Source: Paenibacillus nasutitermitis
GTDB lineage: Bacteria > Bacillota > Bacilli > Paenibacillales > Paenibacillaceae
Assembly: GCF_014641075.1 (NCBI RefSeq)
Contig: NZ_BMHP01000011.1
Location: 1-64,000, forward strand
Direction of reading: 5' to 3'
Length of the DNA stretch: 64,000 nucleotides
Of this stretch, positions 18,415-25,645 are shown piece by piece. The translations under genes were made by a program, and so were the position numbers. The notes under the pieces are model-generated. The model was not told the origin of the DNA, did no database searches, and worked only from the letters and a program-made list of their open reading frames with translations. Positions within the stretch are counted from its first letter, which is position 1, and each line of letters begins with the position of its first letter.

Positions 18415-19365
18415 ATGTCTGAGAAAATTGTTATTGGTGTAGATATTGGCGGAACTACGATTAAATTAGGCATTTGCAGCAGCGAAGGCGAGCTTCTTCA
18501 CACTCACGAAGGACCGACTGGCGTAGAAGACGGGTCAGATGCGGTTTGTCAAAATATTGCGGATTATGCACGTTTAATTATCGATGAATCCCCATACAGT
18601 TGGGAGCAGGTTGAAGGCGTTGGCGTCGGTATCGCCGGTTTCCTGGATATCCCTAATGGGATCGTTAAATTATCAGTAAATCTGTATTTCAACAATGTAC
18701 CTTTAAAGGATATTTTGGAAGAAAAGCTTCAGACTAAAGTATTGGTCAACAACGATGCGAATGTCGCCGCCCTTGGCGAAGCGTGGGCTGGAGCAGGACG
18801 CGGCATTTCCGATTGTGTCTGTTACACGCTGGGTACCGGTGTCGGCGGCGGCGTCATCATCAACGGTAAAATCGTTGAAGGCTTCCGCGGTATGGCCGGG
18901 GAGCTTGGCCATATGTCGGTCGTGCCTGATCTGGAAGCCATTCAATGCAACTGTGGCAAAATGGGCTGTCTGGAGACAGTCTCATCCGCGACCGGCATTA
19001 TCCGGATGGCCAAGGACGCTGTACAGCGTGGTGACCGTACCTCGCTTTCCTTTGTGCCGGATATTATGGCCAAGGATGTCCTGGATGCCGCCAAAGCGGG
19101 CGATGAGGTGGCAATGCGCATCGTCAGCCGCGCTGCGTTTTATTTGGGGAAATCGATGGCCGCCGTGGCGGTTATTCTCAACCCTCAGCGTTTCATAATC
19201 GGAGGCGGAGTTTCCAAAGCCGGCGAATTCCTGTTTGAACAAATTCGCGAAGTGGTCCGCAAGCTTACTCCTGAAGTGGCTCAGGAGGGCGTTGAAATCG
19301 TGCCGGCCATTCTTGGCAATAATGCCGGAGTTGTAGGCGCTGCCGGTCTTATCATTCGTTCTTAG
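18415..19365 (+). CDS. glcK: glucokinase, ROK family
   Basis: A 316-residue sugar kinase phosphorylating free glucose. The N-terminal phosphate loop is DIGGTTIKLG, the second is YTLGTGVGGGVIING, and the ROK zinc motif is CNCGKMGCLE. The catalytic aspartate is in NNDANVAALGE. No helix-turn-helix is present, so it is a kinase rather than a ROK repressor. It supplies glucose-6-phosphate to the glycolytic operon downstream. Confidence 0.95.
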   Translation: MSEKIVIGVDIGGTTIKLGICSSEGELLHTHEGPTGVEDGSDAVCQNIADYARLIIDESPYSWEQVEGVGVGIAGFLDIPNGIVKLSVNLYFNNVPLKDILEEKLQTKVLVNNDANVAALGEAWAGAGRGISDCVCYTLGTGVGGGVIINGKIVEGFRGMAGELGHMSVVPDLEAIQCNCGKMGCLETVSSATGIIRMAKDAVQRGDRTSLSFVPDIMAKDVLDAAKAGDEVAMRIVSRAAFYLGKSMAAVAVILNPQRFIIGGGVSKAGEFLFEQIREVVRKLTPEVAQEGVEIVPAILGNNAGVVGAAGLIIRS

Positions 19366-19376
19366 ACGTATAATCA

Positions 19377-19660
19377 CGATTAGCGGTTGCAGGTTAACTG
19401 ACAACCTCAGTCGGATAAACCACGATTAACGGTTGCAGTATTACTGACAACCGAATCGAAAATGATCCGATTAACGGTTGCAGTATTACTGACAACTGAA
19501 TCGAAAATATCCGATTAACGGTTGCAGTATTACTGACAACTGAATCGAAAATATCCGATTAACGGTTGCAGTATTACTGACAACTGAATCGAAAATATCC
19601 GATTAACAGTTGCAGTATTACTGACAACTGAATCGAAAATATCCGATTAACAGTTGCAGT
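19377..19660 (+). repeat. seven-copy 44-bp tandem repeat between glcK and rapZ
   Basis: Units start at 19377, 19423, 19468, 19512, 19556, 19600 and 19644; spacing is 46, 45, then 44 four times. Each unit contains GTTGCAGTA facing TACTGACAAC, an imperfect inverted repeat, and then an AATCGAAAAT spacer. The first copy is the most diverged and the last is cut short directly at the ribosome site of rapZ. The copies are adjacent, with no unique spacers, so it is not a CRISPR array. Confidence 0.95.
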
Positions 19661-19680
19661 ATTGTTGGGAGGAATAAGCG

Positions 19681-20568
19681 ATGGATGCGGGAACAGCGAT
19701 GGCAAAGCTGGTCATCATCACAGGCATGTCCGGAGCGGGGAAGACAATTGCAGTGCAGAGCTTGGAAGATTTGGGTTATTTCTGCGTTGATAATTTACCG
19801 CCGGTTCTTATTCCCAAATTTGCCGAGTTAATTGAGCAATCCAACGGCAAAATAGGTAAAGTGGCGCTTGTCATCGACTTGCGGGGACGTGAATTCTTTA
19901 CGGCGTTGTCGGAGTCACTGAGCTACGTGAAGGACCATTTTACGATTGGTTACGAAATTTTGTTTCTGGATGCTACGGACAGCGTGCTCGTTCAACGCTA
20001 TAAGGAAAGCCGCAGGCGCCATCCACTGGCACCGGATGGTCTTCCGCTGGAAGGCATTAAGCTGGAGCGCAGAATGCTGGAGGACCTGAAGGGCTGGGCA
20101 ACGCAGGTGATCGATACAAGCAATCTGAAGCCTGCTCAGCTGAAGGAACGGATCATGTCCCGGTTCTCGAATGCCGACATGAGCATCATCTCCATTAACA
20201 TTACTTCATTCGGATTCAAATACGGGATCCCGATTGATGCGGATTTGATTTATGATGTCCGTTTTCTCCCGAACCCGCATTATGTGGAGCAGCTGCGCCC
20301 GAACACGGGGCAGGATCCCGATGTTTACGATTATGTGATGAAATGGCCGGAGACGCAGACCTTTCTGACCAAGCTGCTGGATATGCTGCAGTTTCTGATC
20401 CCTCTTTACCGCAAGGAGGGTAAGAGTCAGGTTGTGATCGGAATTGGCTGTACGGGCGGCAAGCACCGTTCCGTAGCGATTGCTGAATATATGGGACGCA
20501 TGCTGGGCAGCGGCGATACGGAGATCATCCGGGTGAGCCATCGAGATGCGGATAGGGACCGGCACTGA
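19681..20568 (+). CDS. rapZ: RapZ/YvcJ nucleotide-binding protein
   Basis: A 295-residue P-loop protein; Walker A is GMSGAGKT near residue 15. The C-terminal domain ends in GCTGGKHRSVAIAEYM, a RapZ hallmark. E. coli RapZ is an RNase adaptor tied to GlmS control; B. subtilis YvcJ is a GTPase linked to competence. The ATG at 19681 has GGGAGGAA at 6 bases; an in-frame ATG six codons later is an alternative start. First of the conserved rapZ-yvcK-whiA trio. Confidence 0.95.
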   Translation: MDAGTAMAKLVIITGMSGAGKTIAVQSLEDLGYFCVDNLPPVLIPKFAELIEQSNGKIGKVALVIDLRGREFFTALSESLSYVKDHFTIGYEILFLDATDSVLVQRYKESRRRHPLAPDGLPLEGIKLERRMLEDLKGWATQVIDTSNLKPAQLKERIMSRFSNADMSIISINITSFGFKYGIPIDADLIYDVRFLPNPHYVEQLRPNTGQDPDVYDYVMKWPETQTFLTKLLDMLQFLIPLYRKEGKSQVVIGIGCTGGKHRSVAIAEYMGRMLGSGDTEIIRVSHRDADRDRH

Positions 20569-20576
20569 GGTGGAGC

Positions 20577-21560
20577 ATGACTGAACAATCCAAAGAAAGA
20601 TTGCCCCGGATCGTGGTGATCGGCGGTGGTACGGGACTGTCTGTGATGCTGCGGGGACTCAAGGAGAAGCCACTCGATATCACCGCAATCGTTACCGTCG
20701 CCGATGACGGCGGAAGCTCGGGCATTCTGCGCAGCGAGCTGCAGATGCCCCCGCCTGGGGATATCCGCAATGTGCTGATTGCTTTAGCCGATGTGGAACC
20801 GCTCCTGTCCGATATGCTCCAATACCGCTTCAGCAACGGCACCGGGCTGGCCGGACACAGCCTGGGCAACCTTATGCTGGCTGCCATGACGGACATTGCG
20901 GGCGATTTTGTTTCCGGCGTACGCGAGTTAAGCCGGGTTCTGGCGGTCCGTGGCAGTGTACTGCCGGCTGCCGGCGAGGCGATTGTATTGCATGCCGAGA
21001 TGGCGGACGGCACAATTGTGACTGGCGAGTCGAATATTCCCAAGGCGGGCCAGCCGATCAGACGCGTGTTCATCGAGCCGGCTGATGTGGAGCCGCTGCA
21101 GGAAGCGGTTGAAGCCATTCAGGAAGCCGACGCCATTCTGATTGGCCCCGGCAGCCTCTACACCAGCATCATTCCCAATTTGCTGGTGCCTAAGCTTGCC
21201 CAGAGCATCATGGATTCCAATGCGATCAAGATGTTTGTATGCAATGTAATGACCCAGCCGGGAGAGACGGACGGGTATTCGGTCAGCGACCATTTGGCGG
21301 CTATTCATGCTCATGTCGGCCACCATCTGTTTGATTATATCATTGTTAATGACGGCGAAATTCCGCCCCAGGTACAGCTTAAATACGCGGAGCTTGGTGC
21401 CAAGGCCGTCCATCTGGATCTGGATGAAGTGACGCGGCGCGGCTACAAAGTGATTGCCGACAGGCTCGTTCTGTTTCGCACCTATCTGCGTCACGATGCC
21501 GAGCGGCTGAGCCATCATATTTACCAGCTGGTGGAAAACTGGATGGAACGAAAGGGGTGA
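20577..21560 (+). CDS. yvcK: YvcK/GlmR family protein, UDP-GlcNAc binding
   Basis: A 327-residue CofD/YvcK-fold protein. It shows VIGGGTGLSVMLRGLK at the N terminus, VTVADDGGSSG, and GPGSLYTSIIPNLLV. B. subtilis YvcK (GlmR) binds UDP-GlcNAc, stimulates GlmS and is needed for growth on gluconeogenic carbon. GAGGTGGAGC just before the ATG is the ribosome site, 8 bases after the rapZ stop. Confidence 0.96.
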   Translation: MTEQSKERLPRIVVIGGGTGLSVMLRGLKEKPLDITAIVTVADDGGSSGILRSELQMPPPGDIRNVLIALADVEPLLSDMLQYRFSNGTGLAGHSLGNLMLAAMTDIAGDFVSGVRELSRVLAVRGSVLPAAGEAIVLHAEMADGTIVTGESNIPKAGQPIRRVFIEPADVEPLQEAVEAIQEADAILIGPGSLYTSIIPNLLVPKLAQSIMDSNAIKMFVCNVMTQPGETDGYSVSDHLAAIHAHVGHHLFDYIIVNDGEIPPQVQLKYAELGAKAVHLDLDEVTRRGYKVIADRLVLFRTYLRHDAERLSHHIYQLVENWMERKG

Positions 21561-21566
21561 GAGAAG

Positions 21567-22496
21567 ATGTCTTTTGCGGCTCAAACGAAAAAAGAACTTA
21601 CGCTTATCGAATCGGAGCCCTGCTGCGAAAGAGCGGAATTATCTGCCCTCATCCGGATGAACGGATCCGTCTCGGTATCCAGCCGCAAAGTCATTCTCGA
21701 TATCTCCACTGAAAATGCAGCGATTGCCAGACGTATCTATACGCTTCTGAAAAAACAATTCGACGTCCATACGGAGCTGCTTGTCCGCAAGAAAATGCGG
21801 CTGAAAAAGAATAATGTCTATATTGTCCGCATCCCCGCAAAGGTACAGGAAATTCTGAGCGATTTGCGTATTGTTTCTGAAGGGTTTATGTTTAATCAGG
21901 GAATAGATAAAGACATGCTCCGTAAATCATGCTGCAAGCGGTCTTACCTCCGGGGGGCATTTCTTGCCGGGGGATCCGTCAATAATCCGGAAGGGTCCTC
22001 GTATCACCTGGAGATTGCCGTCATGTATGAGGAGCACTGCAAGGCGCTTGTGGATTTGGCGAACAAGTTTGACCTGAATGCACGCTGCATCGAGCGCAAG
22101 AAAGGCTTCATTTTCTACATGAAGGAAGGCGAGAAGATCATCGAGCTGTTGAACATTATAGGCGCTCACCAGGCACTGTTCAAGTTCGAGGATGTCCGGA
22201 TTATGCGCGATATGCGCAATTCAGTTAACCGTATCGTCAATTGCGAAACGGCCAACCTCAATAAAACAATTGGCGCCGCCGTCCGGCAAATTGACAATAT
22301 CAAGCTGCTCCAACGGGAAATGGGCCTTGAGAACCTGCCGGAGAAGCTGCGGGAGGTCGCAGAGGTGCGCCTGATGCATCCGGATATCAATTTGAAGGAA
22401 GTCGGCGAGATCCTTAAGGGGAAGGTCAGCAAGTCGGGCGTGAACCACAGATTAAGGAAACTGGACGAACTTGCAGAAAAAATAAGGAACGGTTAG
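21567..22496 (+). CDS. whiA: DNA-binding protein WhiA
   Basis: A 309-residue protein with an N-terminal LAGLIDADG-like domain (YLRGAFLAGGSVNNPEGSYH region near residue 130, broken here as GSSYH) and a C-terminal helix-turn-helix (LKEVGEILKGKVSKSGVNHRL). WhiA controls sporulation in Streptomyces and affects division and chromosome segregation in Bacillus. GGGGTGAGAGAAG precedes the ATG, six bases after yvcK. Confidence 0.96.
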   Translation: MSFAAQTKKELTLIESEPCCERAELSALIRMNGSVSVSSRKVILDISTENAAIARRIYTLLKKQFDVHTELLVRKKMRLKKNNVYIVRIPAKVQEILSDLRIVSEGFMFNQGIDKDMLRKSCCKRSYLRGAFLAGGSVNNPEGSSYHLEIAVMYEEHCKALVDLANKFDLNARCIERKKGFIFYMKEGEKIIELLNIIGAHQALFKFEDVRIMRDMRNSVNRIVNCETANLNKTIGAAVRQIDNIKLLQREMGLENLPEKLREVAEVRLMHPDINLKEVGEILKGKVSKSGVNHRLRKLDELAEKIRNG

Positions 22497-22524
22497 CCTA
22501 AGGCTAGTTAAGTTGCTGAAAAAG

Positions 22525-22533
22525 TGGTATAAT
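22525..22533 (+). promoter_or_regulatory. extended -10 before the HPr-like gene
   Basis: TGGTATAAT is a perfect TGn extended -10; no good -35 stands 17 bases upstream. The leader to the ATG is about 65 nt, with AGGGGG as ribosome site. Confidence 0.55.
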
Positions 22534-22602
22534 GGAGAATAAAATGACGTTTGCAAAATTCTCAATCGCACGATTGAATATAGTTTAGGGGGTAAAATTT
22601 CC

Positions 22603-22872
22603 ATGACAAGGCATCCGGTTGTCGTTCGACTGAAGACAGGTCTTCATGCAAGACCGGCCGCACTTTTTGTTCAGGAAGCGAACAAGTTTTCTTCCGAGGT
22701 GTTCGTCGAGAAAGACGAGAAAAAAGTGAATGCGAAATCGATTATGGGGATTATGAGCCTTGCGATCAGCTCAGGTACGGAAGTAACGATTAGCGCGGAA
22801 GGTTCGGATGCCGACCAGGCTGTAACCGCTTTAGTCAATTTGGTCAGCAAAGAAGAGCTTGAGAACCAATAA
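22603..22872 (+). CDS. crh: HPr-family protein at the crh locus, with His15 and Ser46
   Basis: An 89-residue HPr fold. Residue 15 is histidine (TGLHARPAA), the site phosphorylated by PTS enzyme I, and residue 46 is serine (NAKSIMG), the HprK target. B. subtilis Crh, encoded at this same place after whiA, has glutamine at 15 and is purely regulatory. This protein could therefore still carry phosphate for the PTS, act as a CcpA partner, or both. The symbol reflects position only; ptsH would fit the residues. Confidence 0.85.
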   Translation: MTRHPVVVRLKTGLHARPAALFVQEANKFSSEVFVEKDEKKVNAKSIMGIMSLAISSGTEVTISAEGSDADQAVTALVNLVSKEELENQ

Positions 22873-22892
22873 ATCATAAGATGGAACTGGCG

Positions 22893-22919
22893 CCTCTAGC
22901 CAAGGCCATAGAGGTTTTT
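22893..22919 (+). terminator. terminator of the rapZ-crh cluster
   Basis: CCTCTA and TAGAGG, with inner GCC/GGC pairing, are followed by five T. A second hairpin follows at 22923-22958 (AACAGA-GAAG-CCC with GGGG-CTT-TCTGTT around GGGAA, including a six-T run), giving double termination. Confidence 0.75.
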
Positions 22920-23052
22920 CAAACAGAGAAGTCCCGGGAAGGGGCTTTTTTCTGTTGATTCCGCTGCTTGTCCATAACCGGGATGCAACATCCCAAGCCT
23001 TGCATTCGTTATAGAAAATGAAACCAATTTTGTGACAAGGGGATGATGATGC

Positions 23053-23877
23053 ATGTTTGAGAGGAAAACGACCGATTCAGTAACCGAAACCGAAAGAGGC
23101 CAAATAGGAATACAAAAAGGCAGGAAGAAGTGGATACTAACGGCCGCGCTTGCGGTCGCTGTCGGGATCGGAGCCGTCATCGGGGCAAACGGAGGTTTGG
23201 GCAACGTATATGCTGCCGAGGAGGTTGGAAACGTGCAGAAGGGGATTATTACGGTAAGCGGCAAAGGCGAGCTGCAAGCGTCGCCTGATGTGGCCTACAT
23301 TAATGTGGGCGTAGAGACGCGGGCTGCGACAGCCAAGGAAGCACAAGCCAACAACGCTACGAAGTTTGCGGCTCTTCAGAAGGTGCTCTTTGAAAAAAAC
23401 AAGCTGGCGACGAAAGACGTGAAAACCACGAATTTCAATGTTCAGCCGCAGTATACGTATAACGAAAAAGATGGAACAAATAAAGTGACCGGTTATGTGG
23501 CCACGCACAGTATTCAAATTACGAGCAGAGAATTAACTACCATCGGGCAGCTGCTGGATCAGTTGTCCACTGCAGGCGCCAACCGGATGGAGGGTGTGCA
23601 GTTTGATACCGAAAAGCAGGACCAATACGAGCTTCAAGCACTGGAGAAAGCCATGGCAAATGCCAAATCCAAGGCTGAAACGCTAGCCAAGGCTGCAGGA
23701 AAACAAGTGAAGGAAGTTGTCAATGTTACGCAAACCAGCGCGGGAAGCGTCCCTATTTATAATAATCGGGCAATGGCGGAAAGTGCCCAGTCATCTGCGG
23801 ATGGAGCGGGAAGCGTGCTGCAAACCGGTGAAATCACATTGTCGGCCCATGTACAGGTGACTTACGAAATGCAGTAG
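23053..23877 (+). CDS. SIMPL-domain (DUF541) exported protein
   Basis: A 274-residue protein. Residues 25-55 form a hydrophobic N-terminal segment (WILTAALAVAVGIGAVIGA) ending near VYAAEE, so it is secreted or anchored. The rest is the SIMPL fold: ITVSGKGELQASPDVAYINVGVE, then ATKFAALQKVL, and an ending in LSAHVQVTYEMQ. The family is widespread and of uncertain role. GACAAGGGGATGATG precedes the start. Confidence 0.88.
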   Translation: MFERKTTDSVTETERGQIGIQKGRKKWILTAALAVAVGIGAVIGANGGLGNVYAAEEVGNVQKGIITVSGKGELQASPDVAYINVGVETRAATAKEAQANNATKFAALQKVLFEKNKLATKDVKTTNFNVQPQYTYNEKDGTNKVTGYVATHSIQITSRELTTIGQLLDQLSTAGANRMEGVQFDTEKQDQYELQALEKAMANAKSKAETLAKAAGKQVKEVVNVTQTSAGSVPIYNNRAMAESAQSSADGAGSVLQTGEITLSAHVQVTYEMQ

Positions 23878-23909
23878 CGGTTGCCCGCTTGGACGGCTCG
23901 AATATGAAA

Positions 23910-23953
23910 AAGAAGCAGGGCCGATTGGAAACATCCAATCGGCCCTGCTTCTT
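23910..23953. terminator. bidirectional terminator between the SIMPL gene and sda
   Basis: AAGAAGCAGGGCCGATTGGA pairs perfectly with its complement across an AACA loop, a 20-bp stem flanked by A-rich and T-rich ends. It can stop the plus-strand SIMPL gene and the minus-strand sda gene. Confidence 0.92.
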
Positions 23954-23987
23954 CGTGCTGCTGCGGATCCGGACAAGTTGTGAGACT

Positions 23988-24284
23988 CTAGGTGGAATCC
24001 GATAATCCGCGTTGTTCGATCGCTTGCTCGATTAAAGAGATAAACTCTTCCGAGAGCCGCATCGCCTTGGCTTCATGATAGACTTCAATCAAATGGATGT
24101 CGCTAAGCGGTCGTAGTAGTAGAGATTTATCCTGCATCGGCAAATAAGATTTGCGATTTTCGTGTAGGGTTACGGTTTGATCGAAGGAGCGATCAAATGC
24201 TGGCGTGAAATGGTTATAAACGTAACCAGGTTCACTGGGACGAATGAAATTTCGCACGCTTGCGAATGGATTTGATAGTTTCAT
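23988..24284 (-). CDS. sda: Sda-like sporulation checkpoint protein with N-terminal extension
   Basis: The C-terminal 45 residues match Sda, the inhibitor of the sporulation kinase KinA: LSDIHLIEVYHEAKAMRLSEEF forms the first helix pair (quoted here with two residues to spare trimmed: LSDIHLIEVYHEAKAM), and ISLIEQAIEQRGL the second. Classic Sda is about 46-52 residues. Here the frame runs 98 residues from an ATG at 24284 with ACGGAG 10 bases upstream. An internal ATG at 24137 would give a 49-residue classic Sda but has no ribosome site. I saw no clear DnaA box upstream. Confidence 0.78.
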   Translation of the reverse strand: MKLSNPFASVRNFIRPSEPGYVYNHFTPAFDRSFDQTVTLHENRKSYLPMQDKSLLLRPLSDIHLIEVYHEAKAMRLSEEFISLIEQAIEQRGLSDST

Positions 24285-24409
24285 GCGTGTGCAACTCCGT
24301 TAGTTAGATTTCAATAACAGCCTAAGTGTCGGTGGATCTGGAATCATTTAGTACATAGTAACATGAAATATTCATGGAGTCGTTACCAATTCAACTCGCT
24401 GAATTTTTG

Positions 24410-24438
24410 TTGACAATGTTTAAATGTTATGATATAAG
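24410..24438 (+). promoter_or_regulatory. promoter-like sequence facing clpP
   Basis: TTGACA and TATAAG stand 17 bases apart on the plus strand. No plus-strand gene follows; transcription from here would enter the 3' end of clpP in antisense. See findings. Confidence 0.5.
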
Positions 24439-24453
24439 GCTAGCCTGAAGTTA

Positions 24454-24490
24454 TAAAAAAAGTGCTGACCCTCTGCGGGATCAGCACTCC
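24454..24490 (-). terminator. intrinsic terminator of clpP
   Basis: Read on the minus strand, AGTGCTGATCCC and GGGTCAGCACT form a stem around GCAGA, followed by seven T. It begins 29 bases past the clpP stop. Confidence 0.9.
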
Positions 24491-24518
24491 TAATTGAAAG
24501 TATTAATAATTAAGGATG

Positions 24519-25106
24519 TTACAGTTTCTCGATTACTTTATCAACAAGTCCATAAGCTTGCGCTTCGGCGGCTGACATGAAGTAGTCGCGATCGGTATCG
24601 CGCTCGATTTTCTCAAGAGGCTGGCCGGTGCGTTCCGCCAAAATCTTGTTCAAGGTATCGCGCGTTTTCAAAATATGTTTGGCGCGAATCTCAATATCGC
24701 TCGCTTGGCCTTGAGCTCCGCCGAGCGGCTGATGAATCATGACCTCGCTGTTGGGCAATGCATATCGTTTGCCTTTCTCACCGGCGGCGAGCAGGAATGC
24801 GCCCATGGAAGCGGCCATTCCGACGCAAATGGTGGACACGCTTGGCTTGATAAATTGCATCGTATCGTAGATGGCCATACCTGCCGAGACAGAACCGCCG
24901 GGACTATTAATGTAAAGCGATATATCTTTCTCGGGATCATCCGCAGCCAGGAAAAGCAGCTGGGCGATAATGGAATTAGCGACCATGTCATTCACAGGAG
25001 TGCCAAGGAAAATAATGCGGTCTTTCAGCAAGCGGGAGTATATATCATAAGCACGCTCTCCGCGGTTGCTCTGCTCGATAACCATAGGTACAAAGTTCAT
25101 TTCCAA
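24519..25106 (-). CDS. clpP: ATP-dependent Clp protease proteolytic subunit
   Basis: A 195-residue serine protease that assembles into a tetradecamer and works with ClpC, ClpX or ClpE. The catalytic serine lies in GMAASMGAFLL, the histidine in MIHQPLGGAQGQ, and the aspartate in ERDTDRDYFMSA. TAGGAGGG precedes the ATG. Its promoter at 25254-25282 overlaps a CtsR operator, so it belongs to the class III heat-shock regulon. Confidence 0.97.
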   Translation of the reverse strand: MEMNFVPMVIEQSNRGERAYDIYSRLLKDRIIFLGTPVNDMVANSIIAQLLFLAADDPEKDISLYINSPGGSVSAGMAIYDTMQFIKPSVSTICVGMAASMGAFLLAAGEKGKRYALPNSEVMIHQPLGGAQGQASDIEIRAKHILKTRDTLNKILAERTGQPLEKIERDTDRDYFMSAAEAQAYGLVDKVIEKL

Positions 25107-25253
25107 TGTAATTCCCTCCTAAAAGTTATTGCGTGGTTATTCCTGGATGCTTGGGTTACCAAGCGTTCAAGCAATAACTCACTTCGTAAGCGATACTTAG
25201 GTGTTTTGCGCTGCTTTAATTCGCCAAGCGGGGTAGATCGTTGTTATATTTCC

Positions 25254-25282
25254 ATCATAACGGATTGTTTTTTAAAAGTCAA
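25254..25282 (-). promoter_or_regulatory. clpP promoter
   Basis: On the minus strand TTGACT and TATGAT are exactly 17 bases apart. The leader to clpP is about 140 nt. The -35 lies inside the CtsR operator. Confidence 0.85.
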
Positions 25283-25293
25283 AGATGGTCAAA
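25277..25293 (+). promoter_or_regulatory. CtsR operator of clpP
   Basis: AGTCAAAGATGGTCAAA fits the CtsR heptad consensus (RGTCAAA-NAN-RGTCAAA) with no mismatch. It covers the clpP -35, where bound repressor would block RNA polymerase. CtsR itself is not in the window. Confidence 0.92.
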
Positions 25294-25338
25294 TTATAGA
25301 TATTAAAAAACCGGCGGATGCCGGGAAGTGTTAAATGA

Positions 25339-25413
25339 TGGCGCGCCCGCGAGGAATCGAACCTCGATCTCAGGCTCCGGAGGCCTACGTCATATCCATT
25401 GGACCACGGGCGC
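25339..25413 (-). tRNA. tRNA-Arg (CCG)
   Basis: On the minus strand the acceptor GCGCCCG pairs with CGGGCGC, the anticodon loop CTCCGGA gives CCG, and CCA is encoded. It stands alone, with its own promoter. Confidence 0.95.
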
Positions 25414-25433
25414 AAAATGTGATAGCGAAAATA

Positions 25434-25462
25434 AGTATATGTGATACAAGCAAGAAAAGCAA
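25434..25462 (-). promoter_or_regulatory. promoter of tRNA-Arg
   Basis: TTGCTT and TATACT, 17 bases apart on the minus strand, lie about 20 bases before the tRNA 5' end. Confidence 0.7.
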
Positions 25463-25526
25463 GGAGCTGGCCAATATAAATTTGTGTAAAATGTGACAGA
25501 AAGCGCTCTATGGGGTAAATAGTGAC

Positions 25527-25555
25527 TTGCCCCCTGTAAAAGTTTGCAGTACAAT
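25527..25555 (+). promoter_or_regulatory. promoter of the cggR-gapA operon
   Basis: TTGCCC and TACAAT are 17 bases apart. The CggR operator starts just after the -10, over the transcription start. Confidence 0.8.
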
Positions 25556-25560
25556 GGAGG

Positions 25561-25597
25561 TGGGACTTAAAACGATCATGTGGGACGATAAATGTCC
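25561..25597 (+). promoter_or_regulatory. CggR operator
   Basis: Two half-sites GGGAC-N6-CGATC and GGGAC-N6-TGTCC are 20 bases apart, the same spacing and shape as the B. subtilis CggR operator (CGGGAC-N6-TGTC-N4-CGGGAC-N6-TGTC). The second half is canonical and the first is degenerate. Its place just downstream of the promoter suits the known roadblock/repression mechanism. Confidence 0.85.
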
Positions 25598-25645
25598 ATG
25601 AGCATCAGGGCGCGGATTTGGCGCAAATGGAGTTGATGTTGAAAG

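Noticed and set aside
19377..19660. possible CRISPR array
   Set aside because: Copies are directly adjacent with no unique spacers, and no cas genes are present. The same holds for 29475-29651.
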